NCBI GenBank assembly: GCA_028285545.1
Contig: JANQPA010000040.1
Coordinates: forward strand, 246,321 to 310,320
Direction of reading: 5' to 3'
Length of the DNA: 64,000 nucleotides
From: Saprospiraceae bacterium
GTDB lineage: Bacteria; Bacteroidota; Bacteroidia; Chitinophagales; Saprospiraceae
Both the position numbers and the translations under genes were made by a program. The notes below the pieces were generated by a model, which had not been told where the DNA came from, ran no database searches, and saw nothing but the letters and a program-made list of their open reading frames with translations. Positions 17,709 to 28,000 of this stretch are shown one piece after another; position 1 is the first letter of the stretch, and every line of letters begins with the position of its first letter.

Positions 17709-18285
17709 TTTTAATCGTTTTCTTCTCTACGCAATTTTTAATATTTCTTCGGCCATTTTGAATAAAGGATCGAACTTTACCCAATGGCAAATCTTCTTCT
17801 TCCGCTATTTCTTTATAAGACCGATCTTCATAATAAAACCATTTAATACAGTTTTTTTGCTCTTCCGGTAGTTCTTCCAGGCAGTCTTTTAATGCGTGTA
17901 TATTTTCATTTTCCTGACCGTTCTCGGTAATAGGATGCAAATCTTCTAAAGATTGCATAAGATTGGGATCAAATTCTAGTCTAGGCTCCTTCTTTTTAGA
18001 CCGAATTTTCATCAAACAATGGTTTCTCGAAAAAACATACAGCCAACTTTTGAAGTTTTTCACTTCATGTTTCAATAACTTAGGTCCTAGTTCTTCATAA
18101 ATTTCCATCACCGCATCCTCCGCACTGGCTTCATTTTCCAAATATTTTAAACACAAACCAAATACCAACTCTACATATCGTTCATACAATTTGGAAAGGA
18201 ATTCCAAATCTTCCGAACGAACGTATCGCTCCAGCAATTGCTGGTCCGATAGTTGGGAAGTGTTTGATTTGAGGAAACGAAGCAT
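17692..18285 (-). CDS. RNA polymerase sigma-70 factor (ECF type)
   Basis: A 197-residue factor. Region 2: LYERYVELVFGLCLKYLENE, SAEDAVMEIYEEL, NFKSWLYVFSRNHCLMKIRS. Region 4: LEELPEEQKNCIKWFYYEDR and SYKEIAEEEDLPLGKVRSFI. Long for an ECF factor because of an acidic linker of about 35 residues between the two. It overlaps the start of the downstream membrane gene, so the pair is co-translated. The divergent neighbour, 310 bases away, is a von Willebrand A protein that may be a target. Confidence 0.92.
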   Translation of the reverse strand: MLRFLKSNTSQLSDQQLLERYVRSEDLEFLSKLYERYVELVFGLCLKYLENEASAEDAVMEIYEELGPKLLKHEVKNFKSWLYVFSRNHCLMKIRSKKKEPRLEFDPNLMQSLEDLHPITENGQENENIHALKDCLEELPEEQKNCIKWFYYEDRSYKEIAEEEDLPLGKVRSFIQNGRRNIKNCVEKKTIKNESKG

Positions 18286-18297
18286 TTTGTTAGTTAT

Positions 18298-18325
18298 GAG
18301 TTCAGCGTTTTGAGTTCAGCGTTTT
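18298..18325. repeat. Duplicated 14-mer
   Basis: Two adjacent identical copies of GAGTTCAGCGTTTT lie directly upstream of the minus-strand sigma gene, 13 bases from its start codon. The word GAGTTCAG is the near-complement of the ACTGAAC array at 18511-18531, so the two could pair across the region. Confidence 0.6.
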
Positions 18326-18510
18326 GAAAATAAATTGTTTTTCAAATATACTGAAATCTAATTTTGTCATTATTGATAGTCAAGGATAAAAAATTAAGCT
18401 AAATTCCTATTCGTTTAATATTCAAGATTTATAAGATATCAAGCAAATATTTGTTTCAATAACTTAAAATGACCTCTTCAAATTTATTTAAACCCTAAGG
18501 AACCCCGAGT

Positions 18511-18531
18511 ACTGAACACTGAACACTGAAC
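18511..18531. repeat. Three tandem ACTGAAC 7-mers
   Basis: Three perfect adjacent copies of ACTGAAC, 65 bases before the start of the VWA gene and complementary to part of the 18298-18325 repeat. Confidence 0.6.
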
Positions 18532-18595
18532 TAAAAAAAATTTCCTCCATTTATGTAATCTTCTCCCATCCTGCATCTCAATACTAAAAAAAACC

Positions 18596-20533
18596 ATGAA
18601 AAAGTATCTTTTAGTATTATTTGCACTAGGCCTGGGCCTAATTCCTATCATGAACGGAAAAAACTCGACATCCCCAAAAAACCAGTATCAGATAAAAGGT
18701 ACGGTTTACAATCAATGGCATAGCCCATTAGCTGATGTTGAAATCCAGATTTTTGGAACCAAAAGAAAAACCAAAACCAATAGTAAAGGCCAGTTTACTA
18801 TTATGAGTGCAGACTCCTGTGTAGCCCTGAAAGCCACTAAAGAAAATTATCTTTCCAAATCTGTTATCAGTGCCTGTAGTGGAAGTGAAGTGACGATTAA
18901 TCTGGCTAATGACCCCAAAAACCCTCCTGTTGAAGTGGAAGCCGAAGAAGAAAAGGAAGATATAATGTTGGATATGTCCGTTTCACCTGCTTATAAAGTG
19001 AAACCATCTAATCGGGGAAGGGCCATGCAAAAAAGAATGATGCCTTATAATAATGCCTCTGGAGCGGGCTTTCCCATCCGAACAGAACCTAATACCAATT
19101 GGAACACTGAAGATTATGGTCTAATTACTGAAAATCGGTTTTTGAAGCCTTTGGATAATCCATTATCTACCTTTTCTATTGATGTAGATGCTGCAGCTTA
19201 CAGCAATATCCGTCGATTCATCAATAATGGACAAAAACCTCCTAAGGATGCGGTACGCATTGAAGAGTTGGTAAACTACTTCGAATATCAGCATTCCCAG
19301 CCTAAGGGGGATGATCCTTTTGCTGTAGATATGGAAATGGCAAATTGCCCATGGGCTCCTGATCATAAATTATTAGCCATCAGTTTACAAGGCAAAAAAA
19401 TTCCTTATGATAATCTTCCGGCTTCCAATCTGGTTTTTCTGATTGATGTTTCCGGAAGTATGTCTAATGCTAATAAATTACCCTTACTAAAATCCTCATT
19501 CAAATTGCTTACTGATCAATTAAGAGAAAAAGACAGGGTTTCTATCGTAGTATATGCAGGGGCAGCAGGTGTTGTACTAAAACCTACTCCAGGGAACCAA
19601 AAGCAAGCAATTAAAGGTGCCTTAGATAAATTAGAAGCAGGTGGATCTACTGCCGGAGGAGCAGGTATTCAACTAGCCTACAAATTGGCTCGTGAGAATT
19701 TCAAAGAAGGTGGAAATAATAGAGTTATCCTTGCCACGGACGGAGATTTTAATGTAGGAGAAAGCAGTGATGCTGGTCTGGTTCGTCTTATTGAAAAAGA
19801 AAGAGAAAGTGGAGTTTTCTTAACCGTACTTGGATTTGGGATGGGCAACTACAAAGACAATAAAATGCAGGAACTTTCTGGTAAAGGCAATGGTAACCAC
19901 GCGTATATTGACAACATCAGTGAGGCCAAGAAGGTCCTGATCAATGAGTTTGGCGGTACCATGTTTGCCATAGCCAAGGATGTAAAATTACAGTTGGAAT
20001 TTAATCCTTCCAAAGTAGCAGGATATCGCTTGATCGGTTATGAAAACCGCATGCTGAATAAGGAAGATTTTAATGACGATAAAAAAGATGCAGGAGAATT
20101 GGGATCAGGCCACACCGTAACCGCTCTGTATGAAATTATTCCAGCAGGTACCGAAAGTGAATTTCTGGCGGATGTAGATGATTTAAAGTATCAAAACAAC
20201 AAAATTGAAAAATCCTCTTCCAAGGAATGGTTAACCTTAAAATTAAGATATAAAAAACCCGACGGCGACAAGAGTCAACTAATCACAACGACTTTTGATC
20301 AAAAAGCCAACAATTTGGAAAAAACCAGCGATAATTTTAGATGGGCGGCGGCTGTTGCTGAATTTGGACTTCTGTTAAGAGAATCTCCTTTTAAGCAAGA
20401 AGCGAAATATTCCCAAGCCATCCAGTTGGCTAGATCCGCTAAGGGTGAAGACAAGAATGGATATCGACATGAATTTATTAGAATGCTAGAGGTGATGCAG
20501 GATATGGATAGTCCGATAACAGCTGAAAAGTAG
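18596..20533 (+). CDS. Von Willebrand factor A protein, YfbK-like, with regulatory-like N-terminus
   Basis: A 645-residue secreted or lipid-free periplasmic protein. It has a signal peptide (residues 1-20), a carboxypeptidase-regulatory-like beta domain (about 30-105), an acidic linker, the YfbK N-terminal segment (PLSTFSIDVDAAAYSNIRRF near 189-208), a VWA domain with an intact metal site (DVSGSMS, Asp284-Ser290), and a C-terminal DUF3520-like domain (about 475-640). VWA domains mediate metal-dependent protein binding. It is divergent from a sigma/anti-sigma-like pair, an arrangement that suggests regulation by that sigma factor (inference). Confidence 0.88.
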   Translation: MKKYLLVLFALGLGLIPIMNGKNSTSPKNQYQIKGTVYNQWHSPLADVEIQIFGTKRKTKTNSKGQFTIMSADSCVALKATKENYLSKSVISACSGSEVTINLANDPKNPPVEVEAEEEKEDIMLDMSVSPAYKVKPSNRGRAMQKRMMPYNNASGAGFPIRTEPNTNWNTEDYGLITENRFLKPLDNPLSTFSIDVDAAAYSNIRRFINNGQKPPKDAVRIEELVNYFEYQHSQPKGDDPFAVDMEMANCPWAPDHKLLAISLQGKKIPYDNLPASNLVFLIDVSGSMSNANKLPLLKSSFKLLTDQLREKDRVSIVVYAGAAGVVLKPTPGNQKQAIKGALDKLEAGGSTAGGAGIQLAYKLARENFKEGGNNRVILATDGDFNVGESSDAGLVRLIEKERESGVFLTVLGFGMGNYKDNKMQELSGKGNGNHAYIDNISEAKKVLINEFGGTMFAIAKDVKLQLEFNPSKVAGYRLIGYENRMLNKEDFNDDKKDAGELGSGHTVTALYEIIPAGTESEFLADVDDLKYQNNKIEKSSSKEWLTLKLRYKKPDGDKSQLITTTFDQKANNLEKTSDNFRWAAAVAEFGLLLRESPFKQEAKYSQAIQLARSAKGEDKNGYRHEFIRMLEVMQDMDSPITAEK

Positions 20534-20576
20534 AAAAAATAATGGACGGCGATCGCCGTCCATTATTTTTTCTACT
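20529..20576 (+). terminator. 48-base perfect palindrome overlapping the stop codon
   Basis: A fully self-complementary sequence from 20529 to 20576, centred on GGCGATCGCC and flanked by A6 and T6 runs. The stop codon TAG (20531-20533) is part of the left arm. A strong intrinsic terminator for the VWA gene. Confidence 0.85.
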
Positions 20577-20698
20577 ACAGAATAGTTGATTTTCAAATAT
20601 TTATTTTTTAAATCTAAAAAATCCAGTTATCTTAAGGCTCAGATAAGAAAACTTGACATCCTCCCCCTTTAGGACCCTCTTGTGCTAAATAACAAATC

Positions 20699-21919
20699 AT
20701 GAAGCCTTTATACTACAGCCTCATTATGGCTCTAGCTATGCTAGTGCCTTTTGTCCTAAATGGTCAAGATCCACACTTTTCGCAATTTTTTGCCAATAGG
20801 GTCTATTTAAATCCAGCTTTTGCCGGACTAGATCCAGGCACTACTCTTTCTTTTAATTATCGAGATCAATGGTTTGGAATACCTGATGGTGATATTGCTA
20901 CTGCTGGTAACAGTTTCAGGACCTATAATGCCACTCTTGATTTTCAGCTACCTTGTTTCTTAAATTTGGAAAACCTGAATTTGGGATCTGCCTTTTCAGT
21001 TTTTAAAGATGCTGCTGGTGATGCTCCCTTGAGCACTACTGGATTTGGCTTGGCCTTAAGCTTTGAAAAGTCATTAGAACCAGCTAATAAGACCATCAAA
21101 ATATTGGGTTATGAACTGCTTCGTTTTGACTGGAGGGTAGGCTTCCAATACAGTATGATGCAAAAAAGAATAATGGGGGATCATTTTATTTATTCCAATC
21201 AACTGGATCATATAGGAGGTTTAATTAGTAGTCCAGCCCTCTTTGAAAGCCAAACTAACTGGTTTCCCAATTTGAATGTAGGGGTGATGATGAGGGGATA
21301 TATCAAAAAAAGTAAATTCAAAGGAACCTTATTTACAGCAGGTATAAGCTTATCCAATGTTACCGACCCATCTGCTTTTCTAACCAATAATGCAGGTGGG
21401 ATTAGTATTCCTCGTCGATTAACGGTACATCTGGGAACCTATCATACCATGCCTGTATTCAAAGGCAATGCCAAGCCTATATATATTGCCCCTCAGTTCC
21501 GGTGGGATCAGCAAGCAGGTGTCAGTGTAATAACGGCAGGAGCCTTTTCGGTTACAGAGATTTATTATACTGGAATATTTTTCCAGTTTAATCCTGGTGG
21601 AGCTGACAATCCTATCGTAGAATCACCAAGGAATTTTTTATCAAAAAATACCTCAACCATAATATTAAGTGCGGGCCTGGATGTGTTTAAATCATTCGAC
21701 TGGAGGAAAAATGCTCCTAGTCGGAGTAATGGTTTATACCTAGGCTTTAGTTATGATTTCAATCTCGGAGGGCTTAAGTCTAATAAAACATTAGGAGTTT
21801 TGGAATTCAATTTACGCATGAGCTTTACGGGTAGTGGTAAAAGGAAAACAATTAAGGATTGTGGCCAAATGGGGAAAAATGAATTTTTTAGGGGTGGAGC
21901 ATGTCCTGTAAAATTTTAA
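20699..21919 (+). CDS. PorP/SprF family T9SS outer membrane protein
   Basis: A 406-residue beta-barrel protein. A signal peptide (residues 1-23, ending VLNGQ) is followed by the family hallmark DPHFSQFFANRVYLNPAFAG, and beta-strand-rich sequence runs to the end. PorP/SprF proteins act with individual type B T9SS cargos, as SprF does for the gliding adhesin SprB. The next gene, 103 bases downstream, encodes such a cargo of 2517 residues, so this is very probably its dedicated partner (inference from known SprF-SprB pairs). Confidence 0.92.
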   Translation: MKPLYYSLIMALAMLVPFVLNGQDPHFSQFFANRVYLNPAFAGLDPGTTLSFNYRDQWFGIPDGDIATAGNSFRTYNATLDFQLPCFLNLENLNLGSAFSVFKDAAGDAPLSTTGFGLALSFEKSLEPANKTIKILGYELLRFDWRVGFQYSMMQKRIMGDHFIYSNQLDHIGGLISSPALFESQTNWFPNLNVGVMMRGYIKKSKFKGTLFTAGISLSNVTDPSAFLTNNAGGISIPRRLTVHLGTYHTMPVFKGNAKPIYIAPQFRWDQQAGVSVITAGAFSVTEIYYTGIFFQFNPGGADNPIVESPRNFLSKNTSTIILSAGLDVFKSFDWRKNAPSRSNGLYLGFSYDFNLGGLKSNKTLGVLEFNLRMSFTGSGKRKTIKDCGQMGKNEFFRGGACPVKF

Positions 21920-22022
21920 ATACTACATCTCATCTTTACTTATACATAATTATTACACTCTCAACCAAACAATTTAAACACACAAAACGAACACAGATTA
22001 TTGACATTCAAATGTTCGAACC

Positions 22023-25000
22023 ATGTCGAAAATGCTTAGCTATTTGAGCTTTTTTATTATAAGCCTACTGGCTAGTGATGGTGGATATAAACAAGGAGAA
22101 ACTACAGCTGCTTTTACCTGTGATGTAAATATTATAGCATCAAGTACTGAACCCTGTGGACTAGAACCTATCATTTTCCAGATTGAAAATCCTGATCCGA
22201 CGCTTACCTATCGATGGAATTTTGGTGACCCTGATGCTGAAATATTTAATCCTACAGGAGTAAATAACAATACAGCAACAGGTGAATTTGTCATGCATGC
22301 ATTTTCAACAAGCGATACTGGAGATGTATTTATCATTTCTGTAATAGCTTATGATGATTCCAATGTTCCCTGCTCCTCGGATTTTATTAAAGTCACCACC
22401 AAATCAGCTCCACAAGCAGTACTATTTGATGATAATGGAACGGAGTTTTTAAACTGCCCAACTCCAACCCCTGATATATTCCGGCTAATCGTGTCCAATA
22501 GAAACATTGGTAATGGAGCAGATTTTTACAGGATAGAATGGGGAGACGGAAGCCCTGATTGGGAGAGTACCACCCCACCAGATTTTTTACAACATGATTA
22601 CGATATTGGAGCCTTTGAATTGGTATATACCGTGTTTGTGGACTCCCTTGAATGTCAATCATCCTCAGCATCTTATCTAATTTATAATGGTACCGACCCG
22701 GATCTAGGTTTATCAATAAATGGAAGAACCAATATTTGTATCCCTGGAAATATAACTTTCAACATTTTAAATACAGAAAATAATACAGCTGGAACGCTAT
22801 ACTATATAACCATTAATGATGGTTCGGGAACGCAAGTATTTAATCAATCAACCATACCATCACAGTTGGTTCATGTGTTTGATTCAATTTCTTGCGGCAC
22901 CATTTCCAAAACTGAAATTGACGCCTATGAGCTTTCAATAAAAGCAGAAAACCCTTGTGGAAAGAAAGAAGCTGATATACGGCCCATAAAAGTAGGCCGG
23001 GCCCCTACGGCCAAGATGAATGTTGAACCAGCCCCTGTATCCTGTGATGCTACCATTTTTACCTTTCGAAATGTCACGGATGACGGCATTGATTTTAGAG
23101 ATAATTTATGCAGTGATTTAGTAAGCTCATTTTGGACCATTACTCCTTTAGATGGGGGAAGTTTTAATTACATTTTCGGTCGCCCTAACCGGGACTCCAT
23201 ACAAATTGAATTTGAAGCCGGAGAGTATCTTGTAACATTAGAAACCAGAAATAACTGTGGTGTCAGCACCACTCAGGAAATAATTAAGGTAATTCCAACT
23301 CCTAAAGCCGATTTTGCAATTGCCCAGTCAAATACCTGTACTCCGGTAGTAGTAGACTTAGAGAATCTTTTTATCGAATTCAACAGTCGCTCCGGGAGTC
23401 TTCCCAAATATAAATGGACCTTTGAATATACTCCCAGTGATTGTCAGGCTTCGAATAATGAGCCACTTATCTTTTTAGAGGGTGATACCACCAATCCTCG
23501 GATAAAGGTAGAAATCCTGGAACCTGGGCAATATTCCGTAAGGTTAGATGTCGAAAACGCTTGTGGTGGGGCATTTTTTGAGGATACCCTAATCATATCT
23601 GGTGCCCCATTTGCCACTATATCTACCCTATCAGAAATCACCTGTGACTCCGCGACCTTAGATTTCAGAGTAGATAATATTAGCGGGTGCAATCAAGATC
23701 CTGAATTTTTATGGAGTTTTCCAGGAGCTATTCCAAACTCATTTGAGGGAGTACAACCGGAAGGTATTTTTTTCCCAGGGCCAGGAGTTTATCCTATTGA
23801 GATGCTTATTCGAAACGGTTGTGATGCAACCCCTGCACGAGACACCATTGTAATTTATGAAAGCACCAGAGCTTTAGCCAGGGCTAATTTTTCACCCCAA
23901 TCCAGATGTATACCTGTAGATCTGGATTTAAGCAATTTTTCCACAGGTGATGATGTCGAATATCTTTGGGAAATTAGCCCTTCTACCGGCTGGAATTTAT
24001 TAGAAAATACAAGCCTAACAGATGCTGAACCTAAAATTCGGTTTAATGAAATTGGTCAATATAAAGTCACTTTAACAACAACCAATCCATGCGGATCTCG
24101 ATTTTGGGAGGATGAATTTCTCATAATAGACGAGCCGGAAGTCAACCTGGATGCTATTGCGGATTTTTGTGATACCGCCGCCCTAAACCCAGTAGCAAAC
24201 TTTAATTTTCTTCCAATGATAGAAGAAATAATTTGGGAATTTCCAGGTGGATCAATTGATAGTTTTATAGGACCAGATCCTGGAACAGTATTTTACGATA
24301 CAGCAGGAACATATACCGTAAAGATTACTGTCATCAATGAATGTGGGATAGATACTGATGAAAAAACATTTAAGGTATTAGAAAAAGGAGAAGTCAATGT
24401 ACAAATGGACACCGTAGCCTGTTTGCCCAACTCCATTCTACGGGTAAGCAATCAGACATTTGGGGATTCTCTTGAATATTCCTGGGAGGTAACCAACATA
24501 AGTAATCCTACCGGCCGCTGGTTTTTTACAGATAATACTACTGCAAAAGATTATGAGCCGGCCTTTGAATTCCAGGATACTGGTCAATATAAAGTAAGCC
24601 TTAGAATAATAAGTCAAGCTTGTGAAGAAAGGCTTTGGGAAGAAACCATTACTATTTTTGAGGAACCCACAGTAGAAATTGAACCCGTCGATGATTTCTG
24701 CGAAAGTGGTTCGATTATCCCCCGATTAAAAAACCTTAAAAATATTGGGCGCATTGATTCAGTCAGGTGGGAATTTCCAGGTGGCGATATCAATGTATCT
24801 AATAGTCTGCAGCCCCCCGCCATCAATTATGATTCAACAGGGTTTTATGAAATTCGGGTATTCATTTTTAATCGTTGTGGTGCATCTTCCGATACCACTA
24901 ATTTTAAAATCCTGGAGCCTATTTCTGCCCTCCCCTCATTAAATAGCAACATCATTTGCCAAGGGGATACCCTGAGGATCAATAATTCATTGAGTGGTGA

Positions 25001-28000
25001 CAGTTTATCTTATTCTTGGTCAGTACAAGGACCTTCGGCTAATTTTGAAATTTTCGATTCTGCTCAAATTGCCCCCAGGTTCTATTTTCCAGATACAGGC
25101 CTTTATACCATTCAATTTAATGTATTTAGTCCTTCCTGTCCTGATTTCATTTGGGAAAGTGAGGTATTAGTAAGTCAGCCTCCATCTGTTGAATTGGCTC
25201 CTATTACGGAGATTTGTGCTGATAGTGCTACAATCCAACCCGTATTTTCAGCCATTAGCGATACCAGCAGAATCGACTCCATAAAATGGGTTTATAGGGA
25301 TAGAAATAATAACCTGATGGTAAAATATGGTTTTTCTTCTCCTGAAATCACCTATGACAGCACCGGAAGCTATCCCATAATAGCTACTGTGTTTAATCCT
25401 TGTGGAACCGACAGTGATACTTTCGTTTATAATTTTTTCAAAGCACCTATTGCCCTGGCCCGATTGGATTCTAACATAGCATGCCTAGGTGAAACTGTGA
25501 TCATCAACAACCTGTCTGTAGGCGAAAACCTGTCTTACAACTGGTCAATAGAAGGAATGGGTAGGGTTAACATCAATGATTCTACAGCTTTTGAACCGCG
25601 AATTAACTTTTTGGATACAGGTCAGTATACCATCAAATTGCTTGTCACTAATTTGAATTGTAATGACTTCGAGTGGGAAGAACAAATTTTCATTAATGAG
25701 GCGCCAAATATACAGTTAGCTCCAATTCCAAATTTATGTGAAGAAATAGCCACTGTAATTCCTAAAATCCTTTCGATTAGTGATACCTCATTAATTGATT
25801 CCATTCGATGGCAATTTCCAGGGGCATCAAATATTATTAGCTCTAGTAGCTTCACTCCTCCTACCCTAGTGTATGACAGCAGTGGCAGCTATAATATTAG
25901 TGTTACCGTCTACAATAGCTGTAATACCATTTCTGACAATGTCAATTTTCAATTTTATTCTACTCCAGTGGCTGGAGCACTCCTGGATACCAACTTCATT
26001 TGTATTGGGGATATCCTTGGGGTACAAAATTTATCCATCGGTGATGATCTGGAATACCTTTGGCGAGCGGAGCATCTGGATAAACCAGGTGCTGCTCCGC
26101 CTGACATCAATACGCCAAACTCCGCCGAACCCATCTTCACTTTTCTGGATACAGGCCGATATAAAATCATATTAGAAGTATCTAATCCTCTATGTAGCGG
26201 GATCATTTGGGAAGATTCTATTCTTGTAAGTCAAGGCCCCACTGTAGATCTTGAACCTATTCAAGATTTTTGTGAGTTGGCAATTATCACTCCTAAAGCA
26301 AACTATAGTGATACCAGTAGAATTGACAGTGTACAGTGGTTTTTCCCGGATGGTCAACCTTCTTTTAGTTCCGAGTGGGTACCTGAAAATATAGAATATC
26401 GAAACTTTGGAATGCATACGATAACGGTTAAAGTCTTCAATGCCTGTGGTGTAGATTCGAGTAGTCAACAGTTTTACCTTGATCCAACACCTACAATAAG
26501 CTTAAGCCAGCGAGATACTTTTTGCTGGACAGATGGTGTTTTCCAGATTCCTGGCCCTAGTCCAGCGGGGGGATATTGGAGAGGCTCCCCAGCGATCATT
26601 GATAGTATCCAAGGATTATATGACCCAAGTATCATTGCAGGAACTCAACTTGAGTTTGGAAGAATAGATTCTATTGAGTATGTATACCAGCTTCGAGCTT
26701 GCGAGGTCAGTGCTTTAAAAGAAATTTTTGTTGTGGATCTTGGTTTTATAGATGCTGGTCCACTTACAAACACCTGTATTTCTGATGATCAATATGTTTT
26801 AGGGGGGGCTATTCCTGAAGGAGGTTGGTATTCAGGGCCTGGTATTATAGATTCTACAGGAATCTTTGCGCCTTCAGATTTAGGCATTGGGAATTATATC
26901 CTTACCTATTATTTTCAACTCGAAGGAACCGATTGTATTGCTTCTGATACTTTTATTGTTAGTGTAAATCTATTGCCCACTGCAGGAATTGGTGAAAATG
27001 ACAACATTTGTGTTGGTAATCCAGTCACCTTTGAGAATACTTCTACAGGTGGCGCCCAATATACCTGGTACATTCAAAATCAAAATGGTTCTTTTAGTAT
27101 TTATAATGAATTTGAAGCCACACACACCTTTGAAGAGTTGGGATTTCATAATGTAAAATTAGTAGTAGAATCATCTACTGGTTGTCGAGATTCGATTACT
27201 ACTGAGTTTTTTGTGTCCGGGGCTACTTTAGCCAATTTTGAAATTGATACCAAATCAGGTTGTGCTCCTTTAGAGGTAAATTTTGTAAATAATTCCATCA
27301 GCTATCGATTTACGGAATATATTTGGGATTTTGGAAACGGTCAAACCAGCAGGAGTTATCAACCTGATCCGGTAATATTTGAACAAGGATTTGGCGATAC
27401 GACCTATGTGATAAGCCTGACCGTTAGAAACAGTTGTCATGAGTCCGTTTTTGTAGATTCTGTCACCATTTTTCCTACACCCATTCCTCGTCCCATACTA
27501 AGTGAAGATTTTGGTTGCGAATTCCTAGAGGTAATTTTCGATAATGCCACACTGGGTTTACCCGAAAGTTTTGAATGGAGTATTACCCATAATGGGGTAA
27601 CCACAGTATTTTCAAGAGATTCAATTCCACCTCCACAGATCTTTACAGCCGACAGTACTCTTTATGAATATTATTATGTAAATCTTAAGGCTTTTAACCA
27701 GTGTGGGGATTCGACGGTAACTAAGGAAATTATCATTAAACCCAAGGGAGTGCAAGCACAATTTAGAGTGGACACTACCCAGGGATGCGAACCATTTAAT
27801 GTAGATTTCATCAATTTCACCGCAGCACCAGATGAATTTGTAGATTTCACCTGGTATTTTGGAGATCAGGATAGTTTAGGCTCAAAGAATGCCAATTATA
27901 CTTTTTATGCTGAAAATGATACCATCACAGACCACAAAGTCACCTTGGTTGCCGAAAACATTACCAGCAGGGATAGTTTTTCTATATTTATTAAAGTTTT

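Larger units (their letters stand above)
18286..18595. other. Divergent intergenic region, sigma factor / VWA protein
   Basis: These 310 bases hold no gene. A 14-base unit, GAGTTCAGCGTTTT, is directly duplicated at 18298-18311 and 18312-18325, and the 7-mer ACTGAAC is repeated three times at 18511-18531. No clear TAnnTTTG promoter was found for the VWA gene. Confidence 0.5.
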
